The notes beneath the pieces are model-generated. The model was not told the DNA's origin. It searched no databases and was given only the letters and a program-made list of their open reading frames with translations. DNA of 64,000 nucleotides from Halocaridina rubra (Eukaryota; Arthropoda; Malacostraca; Decapoda; Atyidae), in the NCBI GenBank assembly GCA_037179515.1, contig JAXCGZ010009869.1, forward strand, positions 1 to 64,000. Reading direction: 5' to 3'. Numbering within the stretch: position 1 is the first letter of the stretch; the number at the start of each line of letters is the position of its first letter. The translations under genes were made by a program, and so were the position numbers. Below, one piece after another: positions 32,120-43,600 of this stretch.

Positions 32120-33463
32120 TATTCTGCCTGAGAGCAGAGGCACTGAGGACATGAGGAGGAACTATCCAAAAGGAGATTACATCAAAATGAATGAGTTTTT
32201 TGCAGATATTGACTGGAGAACTTTATTTTAAAGCAAATCTGTACAAGAAATATATTGACATCTTTTGTGAGAAATATGGGAAGATAGTAGATTGCTGCAT
32301 CACTGTCACCAAAGTAGGTGTAATTCATGCCAGAGAAAAATGCTTCGATAATAAGTGTACAAGAGCTAAGGAGTGGAGAGACAAATGCTTGAAAAGGAAT
32401 AGGGGGGAGAAAAAACATAAATGCCTGGCAAACCTACAAACGAGCAAGAAAAGATTACCTAAGTAAAAGAAGAGAGGCAGAAAGAGACTATGAGAGGGAC
32501 ATCACCAGGAAGGCTAAAGAAAATCCCAAGCTTTTCCACAGCTTTATCAGAGGAAAACTGAAGGTAAAAGAAAAGGTTTTAAGGCTTAAGAGAGCGGATG
32601 GAAGTATCACTGAGACAGATGAAGAGATCTGCAAAGAATTGAACAAGGAGTTTCAGTCAGTATTTACAGTAGAAAATACCCCACCCTCTTAGATTGCAGA
32701 GATAGAAGCTCACGGGCCGGTGGGCCGGTATTAGAGAACACCAACCTTGCAGCCACAGAGGTATACAAAGTGCTGATGGAGTTATATGTCCATAAAGCTA
32801 CAGGCCCTAATGATATATCTCTTCATGTACTTAAGAAATTCACAAACTCAATATCAGAGGCACTAAGAATCATATTTAAAAAGTCACTGGAGTCAGGGGA
32901 GATTCCAATATGCTGGAAACAAGCAAACCTGATACCTATCTTCAAAAAGGGAAGGAGGGATACGGCTCTAAACTATAGACTAGTTGCCTTGACCAGCATA
33001 GTTTGCAAAGTTATGGAGAAGCTACTAAGGAAGCATATCTCTCTTCACTTGGAATCCTTCAAATTTTTGTCAGTGAGGCAACATGGCTTCAGAGAAGGTA
33101 GATCAACAGAAACAACTTATTAGAATTTTATGATGAGGTAAGCCGAATCTTACAGGAAAGAGAGGGCTGGGCAGTTTGCATATTCCTTGACTTCCAGAAA
33201 GCGTTTGACACTGTTCCATATGGGAGACTTATTAGGAAGCTGTAAGCAATGGCTAGAACAGGTGGAAATGTCTCGGAATGGATAAAAACTTACTTAGAAA
33301 GAAGGGAACAGAGACTTAGCATAAGGCACTCAGTGTCTGAATGGAGACGAGTTAGTAGTGGAGTTCCACAGGGATTAGTTTTAGGGCCACTTTTGTTCCT
33401 TGTATATGTAAATGACCTACCAGAGTCTGTAATTTCATTCATGAATATGTTTGTAGATGATGC
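32120..33463 (+). pseudogene. LINE-C3 reverse transcriptase, N-terminal part
   Basis: After a broken basic linker (32190-32690) the ORF at 32770-33123 has ATGPNDISLHVLKKFTNSIS, ANLIPIFKKGRRDTALNYRL and VRQHGFREGRSTETTY. ORF 33249-33488 has [20 protein letters not shown] and NMFVDDA, the palm motif with Val in place of Ala. The codon after DDA is where element D begins. Confidence 0.85.
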
Positions 33464-34203
33464 TATTACACCCATGTATGACTGGTAAATACCAAATTAA
33501 AGTTTTTCATGCCCGAGACCTAGGTTAATATATGACCGGGTGGCAATGGCTAACTGACTCGTAATTTGGCTCGAAATAATGAAGGGCATGGAAATAAGGT
33601 GAACAGTTTATAACAATTGTAATATTAATTTCACTTAATACAATAGGAATTACAATCTGAGATTTAACAAACCTACAGATTAACAAAACACATAAATTTG
33701 TACAATCCTACAGCTTAACAAAATCAGACCTAAACACATTACTAATTAATAAATATAAATTTACAGATTAACAAAAACCAACAAGAAAATGATAATGATA
33801 AATAATGTAACTTAAATGATACGAAAAGTGAAATGGAACCTGGGAGGAGAGCAATAAACCAATACACAATCAATATAATACAATACAAAATACAAGATGC
33901 TCCAGGTGGCAGAACTAAGTAGCCGATACGGGGAATATAATCCTGGTATGTGCTCATGATCGCTGGATTGGAACTGTACTCTGTCGGCCGGCGTTTTTGA
34001 CCAGGTATATAAAACCTCGGACAGGGGGGAAGTCTTGGGTCTGAGATGGTCAGCCAAGGTAGGGTCGAGAGCAAGGCCAGAACGTCATTATGATTGGCTA
34101 TTCGAGGAGAAGTGAATGCTGATTGGTTGAAATGAACGCTGATTGTTTCAGCAAATCTACTGGGAATTAAAAAGGGGTAACAAGGTTCTTTGGAGCTGTA
34201 ACA
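33464..34203 (-). repeat. 3' LTR of element D, full length (740 bp)
   Basis: On the coding strand it begins TGTTACAGCTCC and ends GGGTGTAATA. The terminal blocks match 40302-40559. TGTTACA is a common Ty3/gypsy LTR start; the 3' terminus lacks the usual CA. Confidence 0.85.
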
Positions 34204-34274
34204 TATCCCCACACCAAAAACCTCTGCAGCGGAACCCAAAAGAGGTAATGAAGAGAGGCGGCCACAAACAAGCA

Positions 34275-34830
34275 TCTCCCAGTATTAGGTGGGATTATCC
34301 GCCTCAAATCCACATGCTAAGGCATCTGCGAACATATTTTCCGTGCCTCTGATATGGTGAACTTGAAGATTGTATGTCTGAAGTAGGAGGGACCACCTGA
34401 GAATCCATTGATTTGAGAGCTTGGTCGAGTTGATAAAGGCCAATGGATTGTGGTCAGTGAAGACCTGTACACAGTGAGGCGAAGCCTAAAGATAGCACTT
34501 GAACTTTTTGATTGCAAGCATGAGTGCCAGTGCCTCTTTTTCTATGGTGGAATATGGTTGTTGATGATTCTTTAATTTGCAGCAATAATATGCCACGGGG
34601 TGCAGTACATTGGTTTGTTGGTCTTCTTGCAAAAGTACCGCTCCCACTCCAATACCACTAGCGTCAATTTGGAGGTGCAATGGAAGGTTGAAGTCTGGAG
34701 TTCTTAAAACAGGTTGAGACGTTAGAAACAGTTTCGGATGTTGTAAAGCTTTTTCACATTCAGGAGTCCATTTAAAAGGCACTTTGGACCTGGTGAGTTA
34801 GTCAAGGGTGCAGCCACTGTAGAAAAATTG
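34275..34830 (-). pseudogene. Element D RNase H
   Basis: ORF 34486-34782 reads MPFKWTPECEKALQHPKLFL, LHLQIDASGIGVGAVLLQED, YSTIEKEALALMLAIKKF. After a frameshift near 34490 it continues VFTDHNPLAF and RGTENMFADAL, then stops near 34275. Asp and Glu positions of RNase H appear intact. The 3' LTR follows 70 bp later, with no integrase in between. Confidence 0.85.
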
Positions 34831-34861
34831 GCACAGAATCTTCGATAATACCCTACCATAT

Positions 34862-35719
34862 CTAAAAAATGCATAACTTCTTTCCTGGTGTTAGGGGTTG
34901 GATATGCAAGGATGGCAGACACATTGGCTGCCTTAGGACAGAGCATTCCATTTCCAATGGTATGACCAAGATAAGGGGTAACAAAGATTTCCGTAGATTG
35001 GTGGTAAGTCCAGCTGCTTGTAGCCGCATCACTAGAGCTTGTAAACAAGGGCAATGTTCTTCCCAGAAGTTTGCTACGACTTCAATGTCATCCAAATAAG
35101 CAGCAGTTCCATTCAGTCCTCGGATGATTTGGTTAATGATCCTTTGAAAAGTAGTAGGAGCATTAGTCATGCCAAATGCTAAAACTTTATATTGGCACAA
35201 ACCAAATTGGGTGATAAATGCGAAGATCTATTTAGCACTCTCTGTAAGAGGTACCTGATAATACCCATTAGTGAGACCAATTGTTGTAATAAATTGGGAT
35301 TTTCCAATAGTATTTAAAAGGTCTTCTATTAATGGGAGGGGATAAGAGTCTTTGATTGTTATGTTATTTACTTTTCTATAGTCAGTACAAAGTCTGAGAG
35401 ATCCATCAGGTTTTGGCACTAAAATACATGGTGATGCCCAGGGAGACATACTTGGTTCAGCTAAGCCTTGATTTAATAGATACTCTACTTCTTTATTCAT
35501 ATCATTCTTATGGGGGTGTAATCTATATGGAGCTTACCTAATAGGGGCTTGACATGAACAAATCAACTTTATGTCATGTTGAATATAATTACACAATCCT
35601 GGAGAATCAGACATAACAGAGGGAAACTGATGCAACAGCTGAGCCAAGTCTGCCCTCTGGTTTGAATGAAGATCACCAAAGTTTTTATCTACATTCTGTA
35701 ATATACTGGTGTTTGCCAC
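34862..35719 (-). pseudogene. Element D reverse transcriptase
   Basis: ORF 35534-35719 is the linker before RT (SILQNVDKNFGDLHSNQRAD). ORF 35228-35500 is the fingers (NKEVEYLLNQGLAEPSMSPW, LVPKPDGSLRLCTDYRKVNN) with TTIGLTNGYYQVPL, where the first catalytic Asp of xxDLxxGY is replaced by Gly. ORF 34862-35200 is the palm (LAFGMTNAPTTFQRIINQII) with AAYLDDIEVV. Order and sequence are of Ty3/gypsy type. Confidence 0.85.
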
Positions 35720-35749
35720 ACATACTAAGAAACAGTTCTGACATCTACC

Positions 35750-36060
35750 TTTGGTGACCTGGAATAGTAAGGTTTGAGTAAGTTCACATGAACCAACTGT
35801 GTTTTCTTTCTATGATCAAGTGTTGCTATGACATGATTTAGAGGAGTCAACTTTTTCTGAATTATATATGGTAAACAATATTCTCGCAACGCCTGCTTTA
35901 AAGTTTTGTGAAATATTTCCAGACACCCCTGAGACTCTTAGTGATAGGCAGATGAAGTTACCGGTTTGACTCCTTGCTAAGTTAAGACCTGTGGAAAAGT
36001 CTGACTTTTAAAATTTGTACCCTGATTATACTGAATTTCTTTAGGGAGGCTTTTATTATC
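35750..36060 (-). pseudogene. Element D integrase core and C-terminal fragments, upstream of RT
   Basis: The end of the ORF at 35977 reads IQYNQGTNFKSQTFPQVLT; relatives have SDQGTNF, so the second catalytic Asp is Asn here. Below it, 35955-35870 reads SSAYHxESQGCLEIFHKTLK with the catalytic Glu in its usual place, and 35800-35760 gives LDHRKKTQLVHVNLLKPYYS, the C-terminal HVNxLKPY motif. The zinc domain and first Asp are missing through an internal deletion. RT begins about 200 bp downstream. Confidence 0.8.
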
Positions 36061-37125
36061 ATGACCTACAGCAACATATCGCATCACTGCCAACAAAGTA
36101 TGAGAACTCTGTGTCTGTATTAGTTCTTTTTTAGGCAATAGTTGGTTCAAGAGATCCTCCTGAACTTTAGGAGAAGGCAAGGATAACAATGTATTAGATG
36201 ATTTAGACACAGCGAGTTTAGCTTGAGCCTTTTTTACTGCACAAGAAAGAAAAAGATCAGGGGATTCATCAAGAACTCTTGGAAGAGGATTAGCAACAGT
36301 AGTAATATTAGGTACGGTAAGAGTTCCAGCGAGATCATTTCCCAATAATAACTGAACTCCTTGAACAGGCAATTCACCATATTTAACAGCTACTTTTACA
36401 TTTGACTTGAACAGTGGGCATTCAAGATAAACTCGTGCAAGAGGATATGACATATGAGACGTTAAATCTGACAGTACAACCTTCTCTCCTGTTAACTTAT
36501 GACTCAGATTAGGAATAGCATCATGGACTAAAATGGACTGAGCAGCCCCATTATCTCTAAGAATAGTTATGGGGAATGCCCGACCCTTTGGGCTAAGCGC
36601 GACATGACCCTTGAAAGTAAATGCTTTGAACATACTGGTCTGAGAGGAGCAAAATTTAGAAGCAACTGTTTTAGTATTGGAATTTGTATCAGTAAAACCC
36701 TTCTTTGAAACTTGGCACCCTGGATATTTACACTGTGCAATGGTATGTCCTACTTTCTTACAATAAGCACATAATAGCTGGTTTGAATTTGCCTTATTGT
36801 CTCTCTGCCCATCACTCAATCTACTTTGGGGATCACAAGAGGTAGAGTTTACAAAAACACCACGATCCGCCCCACGCACATTCCAGGATTTCAACCGTAA
36901 GGCTTGAGCATCTGCCATTTCTGCCACCATAAGAAGCTCCGTTATATTGCTCTCCTCTACATATTTAAGTATAGGAAGTGGTATTTTACTCTTCCATTCC
37001 TCAAAAATTATTGCATTCAGGAGTTCAGAAAATGTAGTGACATTTAAGAATTCTAACCACTTTTTGAACTGTCGCATTTTCTCGGTGACAAATTCCACAT
37101 AGATCTGATATTTAGCTTTAGTCAT
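36060..37125 (-). pseudogene. Element D gag (knuckle) and protease
   Basis: Residues 10-75 are a capsid-like helical region (YVEFVTEKMRQFKKWLEFLN). A CCHC knuckle follows as CAYCKKVGHTIAQC near residue 119. The retropepsin core reads ITILRDNGAAQSILVHDAIP: the catalytic DTG is DNG here. LPVQGVQLLLGNDLAG is the protease C-terminal region. The ORF then runs into integrase after a deletion. It is open for 382 codons, the longest frame of the element. Confidence 0.8.
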
Positions 37126-37197
37126 ATTCCTAAGTTTCTGCCTATATCCTTCGGGTGTGATTGCATGCGCATGAAGTATTTGAGTTTTAACAAAATT

Positions 37198-37992
37198 TTA
37201 GTCTTCCGTTACATCCAAACTACTATAGACTCTCAGAGACTTTCCCGACAATTTAGGACCTGTAATGTTTATCCAATCGTCTTTTGGCCAATTTTGTTTA
37301 TTAGCGATTTTCTCAAACAATTTAAAGGACCCATCAATGTCTCCTTCGTCAAATATTGGTACCATAGAAGAAACTGAGGAAAAGTTGTAAGATACCTCTT
37401 TCTCCTTTAGAGATAGTTCTATGTCCCAATGCTTACCAACCTGTTCCAACTCTTTCAATTTTAATTCTCTTTCTACATCTTATTTTTTCGTTTCTATATC
37501 CAATTTTCTCATTTCTAATTCTAATTTTCTTGTTTCTACTTCTAATTTTGATTCCCTTTCTCTCACTTCTACTTCTGATTTTAATTCCCTTTCTGCTTCT
37601 AATTCCATTTTTCTCATTTCTACTTCTAATTTTCTTGTTTCTATTTCAACATCCCTTTTATGCTGAAGTTCTAATCTAAACTTCTCTAACTCGAGCGAAG
37701 AAGAGTGGTCAATTTTCAGAGTAGTATTATCAATACGATATACTTCAAATTTCTTTGACTTAGGAATCTCGTCTGGATTGGAATCTTCCTCGGTATCCTC
37801 AGGTAATGAAAAATATTCAGCAAGTACTTCAAGAACACCTTGTTTCATTAAATGTTTCGAAACAAGTTCCTTAACGGTTTTCTTAGATACCTTTGAGGGG
37901 TGAGTTGGAGGAGTAATTTTATAATGTTCAGCAATTTTTAACCAATCGGATTTTCTAATGTTACTTACTTGATCCCAAGAGGGAGACTTCAA
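37198..37992 (-). pseudogene. Element D gag N-terminus, coiled coil
   Basis: ORF 37480-37992 begins MKSPSWDQVSNIRKSDWLKI and continues with a SAP-like helical segment (PSKVSKKTVKELVSKHLMKQ). Residues 105-170 are a long Glu/Arg-rich helix with repeated ETRKLELEMRK units. ORF 37198-37458 continues after a stop at 37480 (MKELEQVGKHWDIELSLKEK). It leads to the capsid region at 37125. Confidence 0.7.
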
Positions 37993-38047
37993 GAAAATAA
38001 TATATTAAATTCTTTACTAGCCATGACGTTTATTAATCAACTTTTAA

Positions 38048-39640
38048 TTTTTTTTTTCCTGGATGTTCACCCTTGAGGGTGAGCGGACCTTCCCTTGTGG
38101 CCCACAGGTGGGGTGAGATTTTTTTGGAGTGTACGTGGTATTCGCTATTGCGGGCGAATGGGCTTTCCTATTGGTGAGGAGGTGGGGTGAAATCTTGTTA
38201 TTGTTGGTGATCGGACTTTCCTAATTGGCCCGCAGGTGAGGTTGTGCAAAACTGTAAAGATAACGGAGAGCATAAGTATTCAGTTGTGAATTATTAGTTT
38301 ACATCAAACAATTTAAATGAATTCCTTTTTTGGGGGTGAGAGAGAGTTATTGCATGGTTATCTTGGTGGAGGGTATTGTCTGATAATATTTAGTAGACTG
38401 TTCATGTAGTTATTTATTGCTAGTCTGATGATGGAGCTAGCAACATGGAGGGCTTTTGGGTCTTCGCTAGATGTTGCGGGGGCCCCAGTTTTCCGACGAA
38501 TTTCTGAAAAAGAATCACATTCCAGGATGTAATGTAGCAGTGGATGTGGTGAGGCTACCTGGCAAAAGGTGCATTCCCTGATGATATCCTCTGCTATTTG
38601 CCAGGTGCACTTGTACCCGAGTCTCAGACGGTACACATTTACCTTAGTGCTCCGTCGAAGGCTCTTAGGCAGGGTGATACGCTGAAGATCAGTGGTGGCT
38701 TTGTACCACCAGGTGGAGGGGGAGCCAATGTCTGTGCACAGGTTGTGTTTAGTTATTAAGGTGTTAAGGAGTGACTTGGTGGCTTTATTTTTATTGTTGC
38801 ATCCCAGGAGACAGAGATATCTGGATTTCTGCTCTGAGAGTGGCTCGTTTGGCGGCTTGATCGGCTTCCTCATTTCCCTTGATGCCAACGTGGCTGGGAA
38901 TCCAGGCAAGAGTGATGGCTTTTCCAAGGCTGGTTGTCCTGTGGTAGTGGCTGAGGATGGTGGTGATGATGCGTATGTTGTCTCTGAGGAGTGGCTTCTT
39001 GATGGCCTGTAAGGCGCCTTTAGAGTCAGAGAGAATTAGGGCATGGTCAGCTCCTTGCTGGATGAAGAAGTTGAGGGCATTGGCTATGGCAACAAACTCA
39101 GTCTGGAGCGATGAGCAGGAGTTTGATAGTCTCCAGGATAGGATGTGGTTTTCAGTGGTGAAGGCGGCTGCTGAGGCTCCAGTTTCTTGATTTACTGAAC
39201 CGTCAGTGTAGTAGAATTGAGAGTTTGGCCTGCTGCAGCTCTGAATTTTGTCCTTGTATATGTTTTTAAGGACAAGCGGGTATACCAAGCTTTTGGGGTT
39301 GTCAGGGAGCTCGATTTTTATGTGGAGTGGTTGGTCATTCCATGGGGGTGGGCATCTGTATTCAGGAAGCGGAGTGTCTTGTATCTTGGCTAGGATGCTC
39401 TCCCTGACTGGCTGTGCTTGCAGGCTAGCGCAGACCTTGGCTGCCCAGGTTCTAGGATGGTGGTTGGGGTGGCGATTGAGGGCTAGATGGAGATTTGTGC
39501 CAGCTAGGCATTTATGTTGGGCAGTGGTGGTTTTGGCCACAAAGAGGGTCAGTCTTTGCTGAGCTCTGAGTTTGAGTGGAATGAGCCCCGATTCCATCAG
39601 GATGTTTTCTCTCTTGGTCCACATGGGGGCTCCTAGCAAA
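38048..39640 (-). mobile_element. LINE-A3, 5'-truncated, inserted in element D
   Basis: Minus strand with an A-rich tail at 38048-38058, terminal hairpin at 38067-38082, 3' UTR to 38357, and coding region to the truncated 5' end at about 39637 (LLGAPMWTKREN). The two ORFs (38358-38927, 38791-39729) overlap through one frameshift, so it is among the better-preserved LINE-A copies. Confidence 0.9.
38358..39637 (-). pseudogene. LINE-A3 connection, RNase H and Cys/His tail
   Basis: ORF 38791-39729 carries the whole RNase H with all four acidic positions visible: FYYTDGSVNQ, LQTEFVAIANAL, LILSDSKGAL and GNEEADQAAKRATL, plus the SHVGIKG signature. ORF 38358-38927 carries the tail (LRLGYKCTWQIAEDIIRECT, FCQVASPHPLLHYILECDSF) to the stop after QYPPPR. 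One frameshift near 38810-38900 separates them. The longer RNase H ORF start (39729) lies outside the element. Confidence 0.85.
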
Positions 39641-40301
39641 TGAAGTGAGGAAGCTCTATGAAAATACAGTAGTGATAGTCTAGCACGACCCCGGAATCTA
39701 TGCTTTACTATACCCAAATACTTCGACACTAGAGTATAAACGACTTGTTAGGTAAAAATACTAGAAACTAGCATGAGAGATGGGATTATACGTATCCCGA
39801 TACTTGAGCAGAGTACTTTGAAACTTGGATACTTGTGAGAGTACCGTTGAATATTGAAACTTAAATAAAGAGACTTGAAAAGATAAAGTACTCCACTTCT
39901 TGACGATTCTTGAAAAAAACTAACGAACCATTTAATACTGATTCATGAGATTAATTATGTTAACAAACTTAACGAGTTTTGGAAGAACATATAGAAAACT
40001 ACTGTCACCCATACGTTCAGATTAGTGTTTACTACTGCGGCTACCGCACAAGATAATGAGTATACACTAATGATCAATGATCATCACACACTTGTTACGG
40101 TTGTTACGATTTGAACTTCTTATAACAAAAGACACAGACAATAAATACATACACAAAAATTGTTTCACAAAAATAAAAACTCAAGAATTCAATGTTCACT
40201 ACCTGAAATCGTAATATAATTGTTATACCAATACGGGAACAAGGGAGAAGTTAATGTAAACTACTTTACCTTGAGCAAGGATCCAGGCAAGGTCACCAAT
40301 A
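39641..40301. other. Element D 5' leader, no gene seen
   Basis: AT-rich sequence between LINE-A3 and the 5' LTR of element D. No reading frame of note. Just inside the LTR the coding strand reads TATTGGTGACCTTGCC, where a primer-binding site should lie (TGG start), but I cannot match it to a tRNA by eye. Confidence 0.45.
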
Positions 40302-40559
40302 TATTACACCCAGGTATGACTGGTAAATACCAAATTAAAGTTTTTCATGCCCGAGACCAGGTATATAAAATCTCGGACAGGGGGGAAGTCTTGGGTCTAA
40401 GATGGTCAGACAAGGAAGGGTCGAGAGTAAGGCCAGAACGTCATTATGATTGGCTATTCGAGGAGAAGTGAATGCTGATTGGTTGAAATGAACGCTGATT
40501 GTTTCAGCAAATCTACTGGCAATTAAAAAGGAGTAACAAGGTTCTTTGGGGTTGTAACA
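40302..40559 (-). repeat. 5' LTR of element D, internally deleted
   Basis: Matches both ends of 33464-34203 but lacks about 480 bp of its middle. The break joins GCCCGAGACC to AGGTATATAAAA; in the full LTR the two deletion points both carry GACC, a 4-base microhomology. It keeps TGTTACAACC at its coding-strand start. Confidence 0.85.
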
Positions 40560-41270
40560 ATGCAAAGATTGTGAAGAAAGTAGGAAACGAGAACAATGGT
40601 AGAGAACTTCAGGATGATCTAAATAGTCTGCATGAGTGGTCAGAAAAGTGGCTAATGAAATTCAATACTTCAAAATGTATGGTAATGAGAATGGGTACAA
40701 GTGTAAGAAGGCCCAAGCTTGACTACTCGGTGGCTGGAGTACAACTTCAAGAGACAGAGAATGAGAGAGATCTAGGAGTAAACATACTGACAGATTTGTC
40801 TCCAGAAATATATATAAATGGCATAGTAAGGGCAGCATATGCCTTCTTATTAAATGTAAGGGTAGCCATCAGGCACATGGACAAGGAAATGTTCAGAAAT
40901 ATTAATGTAACCTATGTGAGGCCAAAACTTGACTATGCAGCCACCTTTTGGAATCCGCACTTGAAAAAGCACATAGTTAAGCTTGAAAAAATTCAAAGAC
41001 ATGCCATGAAACTGGTGCCAGAAACACACAATCTCAGTTATGATGAGAGGCTGAGGGAATTAGACTTACCATCACTCGAAGCTAGAAGATTTAGGAGGAT
41101 ATGGTGACAGTCTTTAAATTCCTTCATGGTTATGATAGATTGGATAGGAATCAATATTTTGATGTGGCTGGCTCTAGAACTAGTTTTAAAGGACAGGTAT
41201 GATAAGTATCACTAAGTACAAAATGGAACCGATCAGGAGATGGGAAGATACGAGTTTTGGGCTCTTTCTC
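40560..41270 (+). mobile_element. LINE-C3, 3' part after element D
   Basis: Continues the RT of LINE-C3 from the Ala-Lys after FxDD: AKIVKKVGNENNGRELQDDL. ORF 40499-41107 is open from there to LEARRFRRIW. A frameshift near 41090 and an internal deletion near 41183 (GAACTAG joined to TTTTAAAGG) precede the 3' UTR, which ends abruptly at CTCTTTCTCG (41270) without the tail repeats. Confidence 0.9.
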
Positions 41271-41735
41271 GCACTTGAAAAAGCACATAGCTTAGCTTGA
41301 AAAAGTTCAAAGACATGCCACGAAACTGGTGCCAGAAATACGCACTCTCAGTTATGATGAGAGGCTGAGGGAATTAGACTTACCATCACTCGAAGCTAGA
41401 AGAGTGAGGGGGGGATATGGTGACAGTCTTTAAATTCCTTCATGGTTATGATAGAGTGGATAGGGATCGATATTTTGATATGGCTGGCTCTAGAACTAGA
41501 GGTCATAGTTTGAAGCTTGGTAAGAAAACTTCTTTGCAGGATGTAAGGAAATACTTTTTCAGTGTAAGAGTAGTTGATAATTGGAATTCGCTAAGCGAGT
41601 AGGTAGTTAATGCTATCTCAATCCATAGTTTTAAGGACAGGTATGATAAGCATCACTAGGAGACGGGAAGATACGAGCTTTGGGCTCTTTCCCGTAAACA
41701 CAATTAGGTAATCACAATTAGGTAATCACACACAG
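41271..41735 (+). mobile_element. LINE-C4a, 3' end joined in tandem
   Basis: Starts CACTTGAAAAAGCACATAGC and runs through the CR1-type C-terminus (ORF 41417-41602, with a stop at SLSE) to the tail repeats at 41700-41735. Same orientation as LINE-C3, with no spacer. Confidence 0.85.
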
Positions 41736-42023
<288 letters not shown>

Positions 42024-42039
42024 AATTTTTTTATTTTAC

Positions 42040-42140
42040 TGTAGAGTGATATTTGGAGTTTTCTGTGATAAATTCGAGGGCCACCAGATGCTTCATTGAT
42101 GGCCGCATGCGGGCCGAGGGCCGCCGGTTGTGCACCCTTG
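42040..42140 (-). mobile_element. hAT-like terminal fragment
   Basis: Reverse complement starts CAAGGGTGCACAACCGGCGG, then CCCTCGGCCCGCATGCGGCC. The C-A-x-GGGTGC-AACC start with GC-rich GGCCGC repeats is typical of non-autonomous hAT ends. Only one end is visible, so this is a fragment. Confidence 0.5.
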
Positions 42141-42164
42141 CTCTAAGATTTTATATCAACGATT

Positions 42165-42318
<154 letters not shown>

Positions 42319-42439
42319 GATTTATATGCCTTGAGGAAGAGAAAAGGGAAAGAATTATTAATTCGTTTTTAAAGATTAAGGAAATGTGCATCCAGTTTAA
42401 AATATAAAACAACAAAAACTTGACTCAGATATGGGAGCC

Positions 42440-42581
42440 ACGTGCCTATCCGTAGTTTTTTTTAAAATACAGATTTTTTTATATAAAAATATCATAAATT
42501 ACTCTTGCATTAACTTGGGATGCACCTGGCTACCTTTCACGGTGCACCAGTGTGCCTGAGTGCACCGATTGAGAAACACTG
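42440..42581 (-). mobile_element. Second hAT-like terminal fragment
   Basis: Reverse complement starts CAGTGTTTCTCAATCGGTGC, the classic hAT terminal motif CAGTGTTTCTCAA. Internal GGTGCACC palindromes follow. The other end is not located. It sits just left of LINE-B6, possibly inserted in it. Confidence 0.55.
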
Positions 42582-42792
42582 CCTTAACCTATATCTAGCC
42601 AGACACAACTTATGCACTGACACCGGTTCTCCCTCCACCTGCTGGTACAAAACCACCACCAATCTCTAGCGCATCACCCTGCCCCAAAGGCTCCGAAGAA
42701 GCATAGCAGTCAACTTTCACCATCTAAGATTTGGAAACAAGTGCGACTGGTGAAGAGTGGGAAATCTCTTTAAGGAGTGAACCATCTGCCAG

Positions 42793-43000
42793 GAACAAAC
42801 AAACAAACAAACAAACAAACTTTATTTCTATTTCAATACAATGGGTATTCGTCAGCCAGGGCAAGCCCCAACCCCCCACTGTGGTGTCCTACCACAGCAG
42901 TTCCTGCCAGTAAACAGCTTAAACTCTCGGTCTTGGACGGGAACCGATCTTTCGACCTCGTGAATGCGAAGCCAGCGCGTTACCACTGTACTAGCCAGCA
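42793..43000 (-). mobile_element. SINE2 (tRNA-derived) in LINE-B6
   Basis: Minus strand head: GCTGGCTAGTACAGTGGTAA, an A-box-like tRNA D-arm, then CGAGGTCGAAAGATCGGTTC, a B-box-like T-arm. A GGACACCACAGTGGGGGGTT body follows, and an AATAAAG plus (TTTG)n tail. A second copy starts at 63864. It lies between FCQ and the next codons of the LINE-B tail. Confidence 0.8.
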
Positions 43001-43600
43001 GGCTTCATCCACTTCTCCACTACATCCTCATATGTAGTGTCTTTTCTGAAATTCGATGGAAGACTAGTGCCTCAGTAACAACTGGCATAGATCCAAATGC
43101 CCTTCAAGTTGCTAGTTCCAGAATCAGAATAACAACAATGAACTTCATGGACAGCCTACTGAATATCATCAGCCAATACCCTCCTCCTCGATAATCAGCA
43201 ACAACTCATGCTCATTATCAAGCCATGAGCTCAAGAAGTTGAGAACCTGTTCCTCAGATTCTCCTGCATGAGCCCAACACACTCTTGTGTGTCTCCAAAA
43301 GGAAGCCTTGTCCTTGCTTGTCATCAGCAAGACCCCTAATTTTTATTATTTTCTCTTCCGTATTTGGTTCATTCATTTATGAATAAATTTGTTTTTGTCT
43401 GTTTCCCTTACCCTTTCTTCCTGGTGGTCAAAGGGTTAAAAGAGTACATGTAACACCTTTACCTCTCCCTTCTTCACCCCTATCCTATCTCAACTTTCCT
43501 CTTTCTCTCAACAAGGCATCTCTATAAAATTGCAATAGACTATTCTTTCTGAGTAGAACATCTCTGTTCCCTCTTATATTTGCAGATGTACTCCAGATCT

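Larger units (their letters stand above)
30680..33463 (+). mobile_element. LINE-C3, 5' part, interrupted by element D
   Basis: Plus strand begins in the middle of ORF1 and continues through endonuclease and RT up to the FxDD motif at about 33452-33463, where the Ty3/gypsy element D is inserted. The remainder of RT resumes at 40560. Decay is moderate. Confidence 0.9.
33464..40559 (-). mobile_element. Element D: Ty3/gypsy LTR retrotransposon with integrase upstream of RT (Gmr1-like)
   Basis: It is bounded by LTRs and a 4-bp target duplication, ATGC (33460-33463 and 40560-40563); removing it restores LINE-C3 codons DDA-KIV. Minus strand order: coiled-coil gag start (37480-37992), gag with CCHC knuckle and protease (35977-37125), integrase pieces (36050-35760), RT (35500-34862), RNase H (34830-34275), 3' LTR. 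Integrase before RT is the Gmr1-group order. A LINE-A3 copy is inserted in the 5' leader/gag. Frames are broken throughout. Confidence 0.85.

Noticed and set aside
39248..39562. Plus-strand 104-codon ORF repeated at 26948-27262 and, inverted, at 61164-61478
   Set aside because: It is the antisense shadow of the conserved LINE-A connection region; its repetition reflects the repeat, not a gene.
42793..43000. Functional tRNA gene in the SINE2 head
   Set aside because: The arms do not close into a full cloverleaf by eye and the sequence is part of a repeat with a (TTTG)n tail.
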